Assembly (NCBI GenBank): GCA_016795065.1
Contig: JAEUIU010000003.1
Coordinates: 60,885 to 124,884 of the forward strand
Source of the DNA: Phycisphaerae bacterium
Lineage (GTDB): Bacteria; Planctomycetota; Phycisphaerae; Phycisphaerales; SM1A02
DNA: 64,000 bases
Reading direction: 5' to 3'
The notes under the pieces were generated by a model, which was not told where the DNA came from, made no database searches, and saw only the letters and a program-made list of their open reading frames with translations. Positions 1 through 9,810 of this stretch are shown piece by piece; the stretch's first letter is position 1, and every line of letters begins with the position of its first letter. Position numbers and translations under genes: made by a program.

Positions 1-1027
<1,027 letters not shown>

Positions 1028-1685
1028 GATTCCTTCTCGGGGCTGGGCTTAGCCAATGAAATTGCTTGCGAGGTTGATCGGGCCGAGGCGCGGACCCTTA
1101 GGAGGGTCCGCCGGCGGAGGGTGTTCTCGTGCCCTGTCGCCGGAACGCCTTACCGGTGCCCAGGGCCGGAAGGCGAGGCATCTGATCTGTGCAGTCGGTT
1201 CCCGGCGAACGGGCGGGGTGGTGTTTGGACGAATCGGCCAAACGTGCCACGGACCAGCGAGACTCGCTTCTATCGGTCGTTCGATAGTCGGAGGTCTCGG
1301 ATCGAGCCGCGGACTCCTCATCGGAAAATCCGCTCCTGCCCGTTGCAGGAATTGACGATCTGTATATCCTAGATTCTGAGGAACGTCTAGACCCTCACCC
1401 CCGATTCCTCCGGAAATTGGGGTCACCCCCCCGCTCACCGACCTTCGGCGCTCGAGCGATCGCAGCGATCGCATCAAATGCTGACCTGTTGGTAGGGTAA
1501 CCGAGAGAAACTCCGTGATCCGTGACCGGGAACGCGAACGGGATCGGACAAACCACCCAAGCGGCGACTCTCTCGAGGCGCCGACTGGCGACCGGAGACC
1601 TCTCACCTCGGAATCACCGATCGCCTCGAAGGCCAATTCGACGATCGAATCGAGCCGCATAGCGGCTGGAAATGGACCGCACGAC
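1028..1685. promoter_or_regulatory. Divergent intergenic region between ccoN and the Rrf2 gene
   Basis: This 658-base gap must hold both divergent promoters. Short ORFs cross it, but none resembles a protein. Two structures stand out: an inverted repeat CTAGA-N12-TCTAG at 1369-1390, and two GCGATCGC palindromes one base apart at 1456-1472. Either could be an operator. No confident -35/-10 pair was found. Confidence 0.5.
1369..1390. promoter_or_regulatory. Inverted repeat CTAGA-N12-TCTAG, candidate Rrf2 operator
   Basis: Five-base arms CTAGA (1369-1373) and TCTAG (1386-1390) flank 12 bases in an AT-richer patch of the ccoN/rrf2 intergenic region. Rrf2 proteins bind dyads as dimers, so this is a plausible operator. 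Assignment rests on position and symmetry only. Confidence 0.3.
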
Positions 1686-2183
1686 ATGTACGGCAAACAA
1701 ACGGAACGTGCCATCGCAGCGTTAAGCCGACTCGCCGAGTCGTGGGATGGCGGCAAGACCCGCCTCTCAGCAAATGACATCGCCGATCAACGCGGGTTGC
1801 CTCGGGCGATGGTGGCGAAGCTCCTCACGGTGCTTTCGCAGGCTGGCCTGGTTCACGGCTCGCCAGGTCCAGGCGGCGGATATGCGTTGGCGAAGAACCC
1901 CGATGAGATCGCCTTAGAGGATGTCTACGTCCTCTTCGAGCGAGATGACACCAGCCCGCTCTGCCCCTTTGGCGGCGGCGTCTGTGGTGTGGGCGAACCC
2001 TGCGCGATTCACGAGCGGCTCGTCGGCATGCAGTCGGCAGTCAAGACAATGCTGCGCGATACGACCTTCGAGATTTTCCGCGAAGCCGCTCAGGACAAGG
2101 GACTTCGTCCGACGCCTCGCGACACCGTTCTCGCTGAAGCCGAACGCCCGAGCTACCGTGCGCCGAAGCATCGCGGTGTGTAA
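1686..2183 (+). CDS. Rrf2-family (IscR/NsrR-like) transcriptional regulator with three cysteines
   Basis: 165-aa winged-helix regulator. The N-terminal part has the Rrf2 helix-turn-helix followed by a GGGYALAK-type wing. Cysteines at about 93, 100 and 106 give a C-X6-C-X5-C arrangement, which matches the Fe-S ligand region of IscR/NsrR-type members. It probably senses redox state, NO or iron-sulfur status and controls the divergent ccoN. The start was set at ATG 1686 because family similarity begins there. The frame stays open upstream to 1515, but that extension looks non-conserved. The target is inferred from gene position. Confidence 0.87.
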   Translation: MYGKQTERAIAALSRLAESWDGGKTRLSANDIADQRGLPRAMVAKLLTVLSQAGLVHGSPGPGGGYALAKNPDEIALEDVYVLFERDDTSPLCPFGGGVCGVGEPCAIHERLVGMQSAVKTMLRDTTFEIFREAAQDKGLRPTPRDTVLAEAERPSYRAPKHRGV

Positions 2184-2271
2184 CGACCTCTCGTCGACAC
2201 CCGCCTCGTCTCGCCAAGATTGTTCGTGTTCCGACTCGCTTAGCAGCCCGTGGCGAAAGTCACTCGGGCTG

Positions 2272-2757
2272 TTAGCGGGCGATGACGATTCGTTCGTCTC
2301 CTGTATCGATTGCCGCCTCTCGCCCGTCAAAGGCGATCGTTCTCGCGCGACCGAGCGCGTCGAGGAGCGCGTCCTCGAATCGCATGGCATCTTCGGGACC
2401 TGCCATCCGGGTGGCCGCTAGGCTGCCGATCAGAAGCACGCCAACGTCACCTTCGCCAAGCGAGTGTGAATAGGGTCCGCCAAAGCGATTGACGCCGGCG
2501 TAGCCATTCACCCGGGCTTGGCCATCGACCGGGGCGGCGAACTCCAATTCGACCGGGCGACCCGACGTGGGGGGCACCAAGCGTCCCCCTCCCGCCGTTT
2601 CGATCGCCACCACCCTCCACACGCCGAAGATGCTCGGTCGCCGCACCGTCGCCGCCGGCGGTGAAGTCGGATTCTCATAGGCCCTGGGCGAGGCCGAGCA
2701 CGACAACAAGCAACCGGCAAGAAGGAGCGTAGGGAAAAGGAGCGTGAGCGATCGCAT
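2272..2757 (-). CDS. META/HslJ-domain lipoprotein
   Basis: 161 aa. A short hydrophobic leader ends at a cysteine around residue 16-20 (LLAGCLLSC), which suggests lipidation and anchoring in the envelope. The mature part resembles the META domain of HslJ: an N-terminal W-V segment, NGYAGVNRFGG in the middle (family pattern N-x-G-x-N-x-F-x-G), and TRMAGPEDAMRFE near the end. HslJ proteins are envelope stress proteins without a defined enzymatic activity. It is convergent with the Rrf2 gene and divergent from the MFS gene. Confidence 0.75.
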   Translation of the reverse strand: MRSLTLLFPTLLLAGCLLSCSASPRAYENPTSPPAATVRRPSIFGVWRVVAIETAGGGRLVPPTSGRPVELEFAAPVDGQARVNGYAGVNRFGGPYSHSLGEGDVGVLLIGSLAATRMAGPEDAMRFEDALLDALGRARTIAFDGREAAIDTGDERIVIAR

Positions 2758-2827
2758 TGGCGGATTCTAGTGGGGCAACTCGGCCGCACACCGATCCCGG
2801 AGCAGCCTTCGGTAGGATCCTCGTTCC

Positions 2828-4243
2828 ATGCCCCCAGGGTCGACCACCTCACCGCCTCTCATCACCCACGATGAGCAGACTCATCCGCGACGGTGGCTGG
2901 TGCTGTTTGCGATGACGGGCTCCCTGGCCATGATCCTCCTCGACGTCACCGTCGTTGGAGTGGCCCTGACCACGATCGGCGAAGACTTGGGCCTGAGTCA
3001 CGCCGAGAAGCAATGGGTGATGAACGGCTACACCTTGGCGATGGCCTCGCTCATCGCCCTGTGCGGTCGTCTGGCCGACAGCTTCGGCCGCGTCCGCTCC
3101 TTCGTACTGGGCATGCTGGTCTTCACGATCGCCAGTGCGATGTGTGGCGTCGCCCAAAGTGGCCTAATGCTGGTGGCAGGGAGGGCCATTCAGGGAGTCG
3201 GGGCCGCGCTCATGCAGCCAGCGAGTTCGAGCATCGTCATCGGAAGTTTCGCCCCCGGCGAGCGGGGCAAGGCGATGGGCGTGTACGTCGGCATTCCCAT
3301 GCTCTTCCTGACGCTCGGGCCGCTCATCGGTGGTGCCCTCTCCGAGTACGTCTCCTGGCGGGCCTGCTTCTTCCTCAACCTCCCAATCGCGGCTGGCGCG
3401 CTTCTCCTGACGGCCCGCGTGAAGCCCCATCCAGGACCGCGGGTTCGCGTCCCCGTCGACACGTCGAGCGTACTTCTCTACCTCGTCGGCCTTCCGGCCC
3501 TGGTCTTTGGGATCCAGCAGGGTCCGGAGTGGGGCTGGGCAACCACCACCGTCGCCGTACCGCTCGTCATCGGCACCATCGCCAGCATTCTCTTCGTCGC
3601 AACGGAACGGCATCGAAGCCATCCTCTCGTCGCCCTCCGGCTTTTCGACGACCGGGGTTTTCTTGGCGCCGCCGTCGTCCTCTTCTGTTCGCAGTTCGCC
3701 ATGACCGGTCAAGTCATCTTCATGAGCGACTTCTTTCAGCACGAACTCGGCTTCACCCAAGGACAGGCAGGTGCAGCGCTCCTTCCGATGATGTTGCCCA
3801 CGCTCTTCATCGTGCATGTCGCCGGACGTATGTACGACCGATCGGGCCCCCGCTTCCCGATTCTCCTCGGAACATTGCTCGCCACCGGGGGGCTCGTGGT
3901 GCAAGCCCTTGCCGCCCCACACCTCCGCTACCTCCCGATCGCAGCGGGCATGGTCCTCTTCGGGTTCGGTGTGGGGCTTCTGATGAGCCCTGCGAACACC
4001 GACGCTCTTTCGCGGGCCGGACCCGAACGCCGCGGTCAGGCGTCCGGAGTTCTTGGAACGACCAGACAGGTCGCTGCCTCCACTGGCATCGCGGTCATCG
4101 GCGCTGCCGTCGCGATTCGAGGGACCGCTGCCGGCCATTGGGTGGCAGCAGCGGCATTTGCCTGTGCGTTCGCCGCCGCGTTTGTCCTTATCACGGGCAC
4201 GGCGCCCGCCACCGACGCGCGTGCGGACGGAGCGGACGCGTGA
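2828..4243 (+). CDS. MFS transporter, DHA2 (EmrB/QacA-type) drug:H+ antiporter
   Basis: 471 aa with about 14 hydrophobic segments by eye, the size and layout of 14-TM DHA2 exporters. Family signatures include LDVTVVGVAL in TM1, GRLADSFGRVR in the loop after TM2 (motif A) and TLGPLIGG in TM5 (motif C). It probably exports small toxic molecules using the proton gradient, but the substrate cannot be read from sequence. The stop overlaps the GTG of the next gene by 3 bases, so the two are likely translationally coupled, with a third coupled gene behind them. Confidence 0.9.
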   Translation: MPPGSTTSPPLITHDEQTHPRRWLVLFAMTGSLAMILLDVTVVGVALTTIGEDLGLSHAEKQWVMNGYTLAMASLIALCGRLADSFGRVRSFVLGMLVFTIASAMCGVAQSGLMLVAGRAIQGVGAALMQPASSSIVIGSFAPGERGKAMGVYVGIPMLFLTLGPLIGGALSEYVSWRACFFLNLPIAAGALLLTARVKPHPGPRVRVPVDTSSVLLYLVGLPALVFGIQQGPEWGWATTTVAVPLVIGTIASILFVATERHRSHPLVALRLFDDRGFLGAAVVLFCSQFAMTGQVIFMSDFFQHELGFTQGQAGAALLPMMLPTLFIVHVAGRMYDRSGPRFPILLGTLLATGGLVVQALAAPHLRYLPIAAGMVLFGFGVGLLMSPANTDALSRAGPERRGQASGVLGTTRQVAASTGIAVIGAAVAIRGTAAGHWVAAAAFACAFAAAFVLITGTAPATDARADGADA

Positions 4244-4860
4244 ATCCCACGACACCTCGCGCCAAGGCGCCGCCACCTCGCGACGAGATCGTCCGATCCG
4301 GTGAGCGCGTTTTCCTGCGATTCGCCAGGCGCCGCGACGCGGCCGAACTGATGGCGTTGCGAAAGCGATCGCTCAAGCGGCTGAGGGCATGGGACCCGAA
4401 ACCCGCCAAGGGCATGACGCTTTGGGGCGAGGACTGGGTGAATCGACTTCTCGCCTCGCGACGCGATGCGGCGTACTGCAAGCTCCTCATCTGCCGTCGT
4501 GAGGACGAGTGCATTCTCGGGGGCGCGAGCATCAACTCGATCATCCGCGGCCCCTTCCATTCGGCCTTCGCCGGCTGGTGGCTGGGCGATCCCTTCGAGG
4601 GTCATGGCTACATGACCGAAGCGCTCCGGCTCCTTCTGGCGCATGCGTTCACCGCGCTCCGGCTGCACCGAGTCGAAGCCAACATCCGACCCGAGAACTC
4701 CCGCTCCATCCGACTTGCGAAGCGGGTTGGTTTTCGGCTGGAAGGGTATTCGCCTCGCTACCTGCAAATCGCTGGGGCGTGGGCTGACCACGAGCGCTAC
4801 GCAATCGTCGTCGAGGAGTGGAAAGCCGCGGCCAGGAAAGGCGCACGACCACGCCGATGA
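4240..4860 (+). CDS. GNAT-family N-acetyltransferase, RimJ/RimL type
   Basis: 206 aa. Features of the GNAT fold are visible: an N-terminal strand with LRFARRRDAAEL, a central AGWWLGDPFEGHGYMTEA block that corresponds to the acetyl-CoA motif (Q/R-G-x-G-x/A variant GHGYMTEAL), and HRVEANIRPENSRS-RLAKRVGF, which is typical of RimJ/RimL ribosomal-protein acetyltransferases. It uses acetyl-CoA; the acceptor (protein N-terminus or small molecule) is unknown. The GTG start at 4240 lies inside the stop of the MFS gene. Its own stop overlaps the next ATG, so 2.8-6.1 kb is one operon. Confidence 0.88.
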   Translation: MNPTTPRAKAPPPRDEIVRSGERVFLRFARRRDAAELMALRKRSLKRLRAWDPKPAKGMTLWGEDWVNRLLASRRDAAYCKLLICRREDECILGGASINSIIRGPFHSAFAGWWLGDPFEGHGYMTEALRLLLAHAFTALRLHRVEANIRPENSRSIRLAKRVGFRLEGYSPRYLQIAGAWADHERYAIVVEEWKAAARKGARPRR

Positions 4861-6101
4861 GCGACGACACGCACCAGCCCGCCCCGCCCACGCCAGCTGA
4901 GCATGACCGGCCTGTGGAGCTGCTCCTCCGCCTCGCCGAGCAATTGCACCGGTATGGCGCCCCGTCCCACCGGATCGAGGGCATCCTCACCGGCTTGGGC
5001 GAACTGTTAGGACTCGAGGTCTCCATCTTCTGCGTACCGACCATGATCGAGGTGGCGGTCGGACGTGACTCGCGTCAGCGTAGCCTCATGCTGCGGGTGG
5101 AACCCGGCGCGACCGATCTGGCCCGTCTCGAGTCCATGCTCCAGATCATCGACGACCTTCGCGCCGGCAGGGCGACGCCCGAGATGGCCCTTCGGCGAGT
5201 CGACGAGGTCGCCGCCCGTCCTCGCCACATGAACCTCCTGAAGGTACTCGCCGCACTCGGCGTGACTGGCGCCGCGGCTGCCCTGATCTTCGGAGGAGGT
5301 CCTCGGGAGATCGTCGCGGCCTCGATCATCTGCGCGACCGCAGGCTTCGCTTCGAGTCTCCTGAGCCGCGAGCCATCGAAGATTGCACTTGCGGACTTCG
5401 TGGCCGGGGCGATCGTCACCCTGCTCGCTCGCTGCGCCTCGGGCTACTTCCCGACCACCTCGGCCTCGATCGTCACCATCGCCAGTTTGATCGCGTTCCT
5501 TCCGGGCCTGTCGCTTGCAACGGCCATGAACGAGCTGGCCATGCGGCACCTCGTCTCCGGCACCTCCCGACTCATGGGTGCGATCATGACCTTCATCGCG
5601 ATCGGTTTCGGCGCGGCTATTGGCGATCGAATCGCTGATCAGTTCGTGCCGATGCGCATCGACGTCGCCCCGCTGCCGCTTCCCTCCTGGGCCCTGGCAC
5701 CCGCCCTTCTCTTGGCAGGGACGTCGCTGGCGATCCTCTACCGAGCCCATCGGCGCGACTTGGGGTGGGTCCTCATGGGTACCACGATCGGATTCGGCGG
5801 CGCCGCGTTCGGCGAACAACTTCTTGGCCCTGCGCTGGGCGTCTGTGTCGGTGCAACGCTGGTCGGACTCGCGGGCAACGCCCTCGCCAGAATGCGGCCG
5901 AAGCCGTCGGCGCTCCTCGTGATTCCGGGCATCACCCTGCTCGTACCGGGCAGTGCGGGGTTTCGCGGCCTGCATGCCCTCATGCAGAAGGAAGTCCTGA
6001 GCGGCATCGACACGGCCACCACTGCCATCACCGTGGCGGGCGCGCTGGTCGCTGGGCTGCTCGTCGCCAACGCGCTTTATCCCTCGCCACGCGGGCTCTG
6101 A
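4857..6101 (+). CDS. ThrE-family threonine/serine exporter
   Basis: 414 aa. A soluble N-terminal part of about 120 residues with LHRYGAPSHRIEGIL, characteristic of the ThrE (DUF1212) domain, is followed by about ten hydrophobic helices. This is the fused ThrE plus ThrE_2 architecture of amino-acid exporters first described in Corynebacterium. Predicted role: efflux of L-threonine/L-serine across the inner membrane. The start at 4857 makes an ATGA overlap with the GNAT gene. A hairpin about 20 bases after the stop could terminate the operon. Confidence 0.88.
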   Translation: MSDDTHQPAPPTPAEHDRPVELLLRLAEQLHRYGAPSHRIEGILTGLGELLGLEVSIFCVPTMIEVAVGRDSRQRSLMLRVEPGATDLARLESMLQIIDDLRAGRATPEMALRRVDEVAARPRHMNLLKVLAALGVTGAAAALIFGGGPREIVAASIICATAGFASSLLSREPSKIALADFVAGAIVTLLARCASGYFPTTSASIVTIASLIAFLPGLSLATAMNELAMRHLVSGTSRLMGAIMTFIAIGFGAAIGDRIADQFVPMRIDVAPLPLPSWALAPALLLAGTSLAILYRAHRRDLGWVLMGTTIGFGGAAFGEQLLGPALGVCVGATLVGLAGNALARMRPKPSALLVIPGITLLVPGSAGFRGLHALMQKEVLSGIDTATTAITVAGALVAGLLVANALYPSPRGL

Positions 6102-6122
6102 AACTTGTTTGAGAAATCCGTA

Positions 6123-6137
6123 GCGCCCTCCGGGCGC
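6123..6137 (+). terminator. Short GC hairpin after the exporter operon
   Basis: GCGCCC-TCC-GGGCGC forms a perfect 6-bp stem with a 3-base loop 21 bases after the ThrE stop. There is no T-run, so it is a weak intrinsic-terminator candidate. Confidence 0.35.
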
Positions 6138-6219
6138 ACACTCCTTCCAGCGCGGCGGGCGGTTGCGCACGCCGGCGAGCGATGACTCCCACTTGAAGTG
6201 GCCCTAACAGTTCGTTCAC

Positions 6220-7494
6220 TCATCCGACGTTGCGACGACTGAGCGGCACCGGGGCCGCGGCAGCGCGACGTTCGGCCATCGCCCAACGGGCCATGCCTTC
6301 GACGGTCTCGGCCCATGCGTCCCAGGTGAACTCGCGCCAGGCACGCTCACGGGCCGCGATCGCCATGCGGCGATAGCGATCCGGATCGTCGATCAGGCGT
6401 TCCATCGCATCGGCCCATGCCGAGACAGGTTCGCAGACCGAGAGAACGATGCCCGTCTGACCGTCGCGCACCACCGTCGGAAGCCCACCGGCATCGCTCA
6501 CGATCGCCGGGCGCCCGGCTAGGGCACTCTCGGCCGGGGCGATGCCGAAGGCCTCCCCGATCGATGGAAGGAGCGAGAGGTGCGACTCGCGGATTGCCGC
6601 GAGGTGGCGCAAGCGGTCAGCGGCGTGACTGAGTCGAAGAGCGCCGAGCGTCCGCACGCAGGGAGCGCGAAGATGCCGATGCGGGGCGCCGATATGCACC
6701 AGTTCCGCCTTCACGCCGCGCCGACGGAGCTCGCGGACAATGTCCACCGAGAACCCGAGTCGCTTTCGCTCGGGATCGCTTGCAACGAGGAGGAGCTTGA
6801 GGTCATCCCGCGTGGGCGGAACGATCTGCGGAAGCGATTCTGCATCCGGCACCACGTGGGAGCCGAGGGGCAGCAGGCCAACTCGCTGTGGCTCGATGCC
6901 GTAGTCTTCGATCGCGGAACGAACCGCGACTTCCGAAGCAAGCCCAACGATCGATGCCCGATGGAGGGCCCGCCGCTCGCATTCCTCGCACTCGTCCCGA
7001 TAGGCCTGCGAACGTCGCGCGTACCGCGGATAGGTGGTCAACACGATGCGCGCCGTGGCGTCGCTGGCGTAGACAATCGGAAGATCCGTTTCAAGGAAGG
7101 CCAGCGGCACGCTGACGCACATGCCGACGATCGCGTCCAGTTCCCGCTCCCGACGCACCATGGCGATGCGCGCCTGCACGCGCTCCGCGGCGAGTTTCGC
7201 CTCGCGCAGCACCAATCCGTCGCCGCGGCTACGCCAACGTGACGGCCATTCGAGCATGCGCTGCGGCAGGCGTCGCTTGAGCAGGGCCTTGAGCTTCCGC
7301 TTGGCCCCCGCAATGCCGCCCGAGGTCGGCGCGGACGATGGCCCAGTCGATAGCCCATTGCCGGATTCGAGCGGAATGACAGTCAATCCCCGACGCTCGA
7401 GCGCTCGCGCCGCAGCATAGGGCATGCCGGAAATCGCGCCCTGGTCGAGTGGATCGACCGTGAAGATCATCCCGATGCGCAATGAAGGTCCCAC
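6220..7494 (-). CDS. Glycosyltransferase family 4 protein
   Basis: 424 aa, the usual size for a GT-B retaining glycosyltransferase. The N-terminus has the donor/acceptor-domain pattern RIGMIFTVDP...GMPYAAARALERRG. The C-terminal half carries the GT4 nucleotide-sugar motif GEAFGIAPAESALAGRPA (around residue 310), in which the first Glu of E-x7-E contacts the donor sugar. It probably makes a surface glycan or glycolipid. It stands alone, so no pathway can be read from neighbours. The annotated start is GTG; the ATG nine codons in would also keep the whole domain. Confidence 0.85.
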   Translation of the reverse strand: MGPSLRIGMIFTVDPLDQGAISGMPYAAARALERRGLTVIPLESGNGLSTGPSSAPTSGGIAGAKRKLKALLKRRLPQRMLEWPSRWRSRGDGLVLREAKLAAERVQARIAMVRRERELDAIVGMCVSVPLAFLETDLPIVYASDATARIVLTTYPRYARRSQAYRDECEECERRALHRASIVGLASEVAVRSAIEDYGIEPQRVGLLPLGSHVVPDAESLPQIVPPTRDDLKLLLVASDPERKRLGFSVDIVRELRRRGVKAELVHIGAPHRHLRAPCVRTLGALRLSHAADRLRHLAAIRESHLSLLPSIGEAFGIAPAESALAGRPAIVSDAGGLPTVVRDGQTGIVLSVCEPVSAWADAMERLIDDPDRYRRMAIAARERAWREFTWDAWAETVEGMARWAMAERRAAAAPVPLSRRNVG

Positions 7495-7646
7495 GATGGG
7501 CGAAGCCTACGTTTTCCCAGTGTGGAGGCAAGCTGGAAGGCAGCCCTCGAGCGCGATTCATCTCACTGAAAGCGCAACCATCGCCTTGCCGAGGCCGGAC
7601 AGGTCGAACAGTTCATCAGCCGCGTAGCGCCGACGTCGTCGAGCCG

Positions 7647-9770
7647 TCAACGACCGGGTTCCGTATCGAGCGATTGTCCCAAGCTGCGAATCAGCGACTC
7701 TCCCGCTTCGATTCGGCCGGAACTGCGCTTCAGGTCATCGCCAATGGGTTCGGCCCGTCCGCCAAGCTGTTTCGCGAGGAACGCCTCGGTGATGGCCATG
7801 AACGCCATGCGATTCTCCGGACGGGCGAAGCCGTGCCCCTCGTCGGGGAAGACGACATAGGCGACGGGCACGGCGCGGGTCTGTGCGGCCTGGACGATCT
7901 GGTCCGACTCGAAGCGGGGCACCCGTGGATCATTGGCCCCTTGGCCTATGAGGAGCGGCCGTTGAAGTTGGCCGATGCGCGAGAGCGGCGAGATCGAGTC
8001 CAGCCATTCGCCCTCGTCGAGCCGACCGACCCGGCGGTCCAGCATGCCCCGCTCCGCCGCCCAGTACGCCGGGATCGACGAGAGGAGCGAGCGTAGGTTC
8101 GCAGGCCCCACGATGTCGACGCCACAGGCGAAGAGCGTTGGCGTGAAGGTCAGGCCTACGAGTGTGGCGTATCCGCCGTAACTCTGCCCCATGATCGCGA
8201 CCTTCGACGGATCGGCGATTCCCTCGCGGATCGCCCACTGCACCGCGTCGACGAGGTCATCGTGCATCGCCTTCGACCACTGCCGGTCGCCCGCGTTCAT
8301 GAATCGTTTGCCGAAGCCAGTCGAGCCTCGGAAGTTCACGGAGAGGACCGAGTATCCGCGGTTCGCGAGCCACTGGTGCAGGGGATTGAACCCCCACGAG
8401 TCGCGCGTCCACGGGCCACCGTGGACATGCAGCACCATCGGCCCGGGCTTGCTTGTTCCGCGAACGAAGCCCTCCGGAACGGTGAGGTACGCGAGGAGCT
8501 GCAGTCCATCGCGGGCAGTGATCTCCGTCGCGTCCATCGGGCGAAGGCGAAGTGCGGCGATGGCATCGCTCGACGGGAAGAGTCGTTCGGTTCGTCCACC
8601 TTCCCCGTGGCGGTGGTAGAGCCAGTGGGTCACGCCGGTACGGGCATCGTTGTGCTGTACGGTCCAGAGGCGACCGTCGACGGAGCGGCTGGTGATCTCG
8701 ATGACGCCGTCGCCAATGGTCCCCAGAAGCAGCAGGTCGCGAGCGATGCTCTCGTCGACCGGTCGCCAGCGAGCCCGCCCGTACTCGAAGCTCACCGCCT
8801 GAGCGCGGCCGGTGACCGGATCGCTCAGGAGGCCCCGCGGTTCCGACTGCAGATCATTCGCCAGCAGCCGCCACGTTTGGGCCCCCGCCTCATCCATCGA
8901 TACCTCGAAGAGGCCACCGGTGTCTGAGAGCGAGGTCTCGTTCATCGTGCAATCGGACACGTAGACCACTCGGCCGTCCGCCGAAACGCCCAGCGGCTTT
9001 GATGGCCCGGCATCGTCCGCCGACCAGGTGCGGAACGGCTGCCATGATCCGGTCGGCGTGGGTCGGTACAGGGCCTCCGAGCCGCCGTTGGCCAGGAATC
9101 GCCGCACCACGCGAACGTTCCAGTCGCCGTCCGAGAGCATGTCAAACCATGCGAGTTCGTTGCGATAGACCTCGACGGCAGCACCGGTGGCGACCTCGAT
9201 GCGAAGCACATCGAAGTTGGATCGCTCGCGCCGGTTGTTGGCAATCAGCACCTGCCCGGGATGACGGTGATCGACCGCGAGGATCTTGCTGCGCGTCTCG
9301 TCCCACGGCGTAAGGCATCGGGCCCGACCGTGGCAGGCCTGCTTCTCGGTCGCCGCCCCGGCGTTCGGCACCTGTCCGGACTGATCGGTCGCCGGCACTT
9401 CGATGTCCGCGACGTAGAGACGAAAATCCTCATCGCCGTCATCGTCCATCAGATAGATGACTTGGTCCGTCCCCGGAAGAAACTCCCACTGACGGATCGG
9501 CCGCAGCGATGAGTCCGTCACCGGTCGAGGATCGCCGCGGCGCTCGCCGTTTTCCAACTCCTGGATCCAGATGTTGAGGACGCCGTTGTGCGGCGCCAGC
9601 CACCCAAGCCGGGACGCGTCGGGGCTCACCCGCAGGGCGCTCCGATCCGGATTGCCGAAGAGAACTTCCCGGGCAATGAGTGGCGCGGGCTCGGCCGCGG
9701 CCGCCGATCCTTCTCCGGTCCTGATCGAGGCGAGCAGAAGGGGAAGGATGGCGAGCGTGGCGTACGGCAT
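7647..9770 (-). CDS. Exported S9-family peptidase (prolyl oligopeptidase/acylaminoacyl type)
   Basis: 707 aa. The start at 9770 gives a clear signal peptide (MPYATLAILPLLLASI). The middle is a beta-propeller of about 400 residues. The C-terminal alpha/beta-hydrolase has GQSYGGYAT (nucleophile Ser, about residue 527), GANDPRVP (Asp, about 615) and DEGHGF (His, about 647), the catalytic order of S9 peptidases. It probably hydrolyses short peptides in the periplasm or outside the cell. A frame extension to 9902 exists but adds a non-conserved Arg/Ser-rich tail ahead of the signal peptide. Confidence 0.92.
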   Translation of the reverse strand: MPYATLAILPLLLASIRTGEGSAAAAEPAPLIAREVLFGNPDRSALRVSPDASRLGWLAPHNGVLNIWIQELENGERRGDPRPVTDSSLRPIRQWEFLPGTDQVIYLMDDDGDEDFRLYVADIEVPATDQSGQVPNAGAATEKQACHGRARCLTPWDETRSKILAVDHRHPGQVLIANNRRERSNFDVLRIEVATGAAVEVYRNELAWFDMLSDGDWNVRVVRRFLANGGSEALYRPTPTGSWQPFRTWSADDAGPSKPLGVSADGRVVYVSDCTMNETSLSDTGGLFEVSMDEAGAQTWRLLANDLQSEPRGLLSDPVTGRAQAVSFEYGRARWRPVDESIARDLLLLGTIGDGVIEITSRSVDGRLWTVQHNDARTGVTHWLYHRHGEGGRTERLFPSSDAIAALRLRPMDATEITARDGLQLLAYLTVPEGFVRGTSKPGPMVLHVHGGPWTRDSWGFNPLHQWLANRGYSVLSVNFRGSTGFGKRFMNAGDRQWSKAMHDDLVDAVQWAIREGIADPSKVAIMGQSYGGYATLVGLTFTPTLFACGVDIVGPANLRSLLSSIPAYWAAERGMLDRRVGRLDEGEWLDSISPLSRIGQLQRPLLIGQGANDPRVPRFESDQIVQAAQTRAVPVAYVVFPDEGHGFARPENRMAFMAITEAFLAKQLGGRAEPIGDDLKRSSGRIEAGESLIRSLGQSLDTEPGR

Positions 9771-9810
9771 CGGTGATGCGGCGTGAGTCTTCGGCAGATT
9801 GAACGAACTG

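Noticed and set aside
2893..4239. N-terminal extension of the GNAT ORF across the MFS gene
   Set aside because: The frame is open by chance through the MFS coding sequence. The acetyltransferase starts at GTG 4240, where domain similarity begins and the overlap with the upstream stop is typical.
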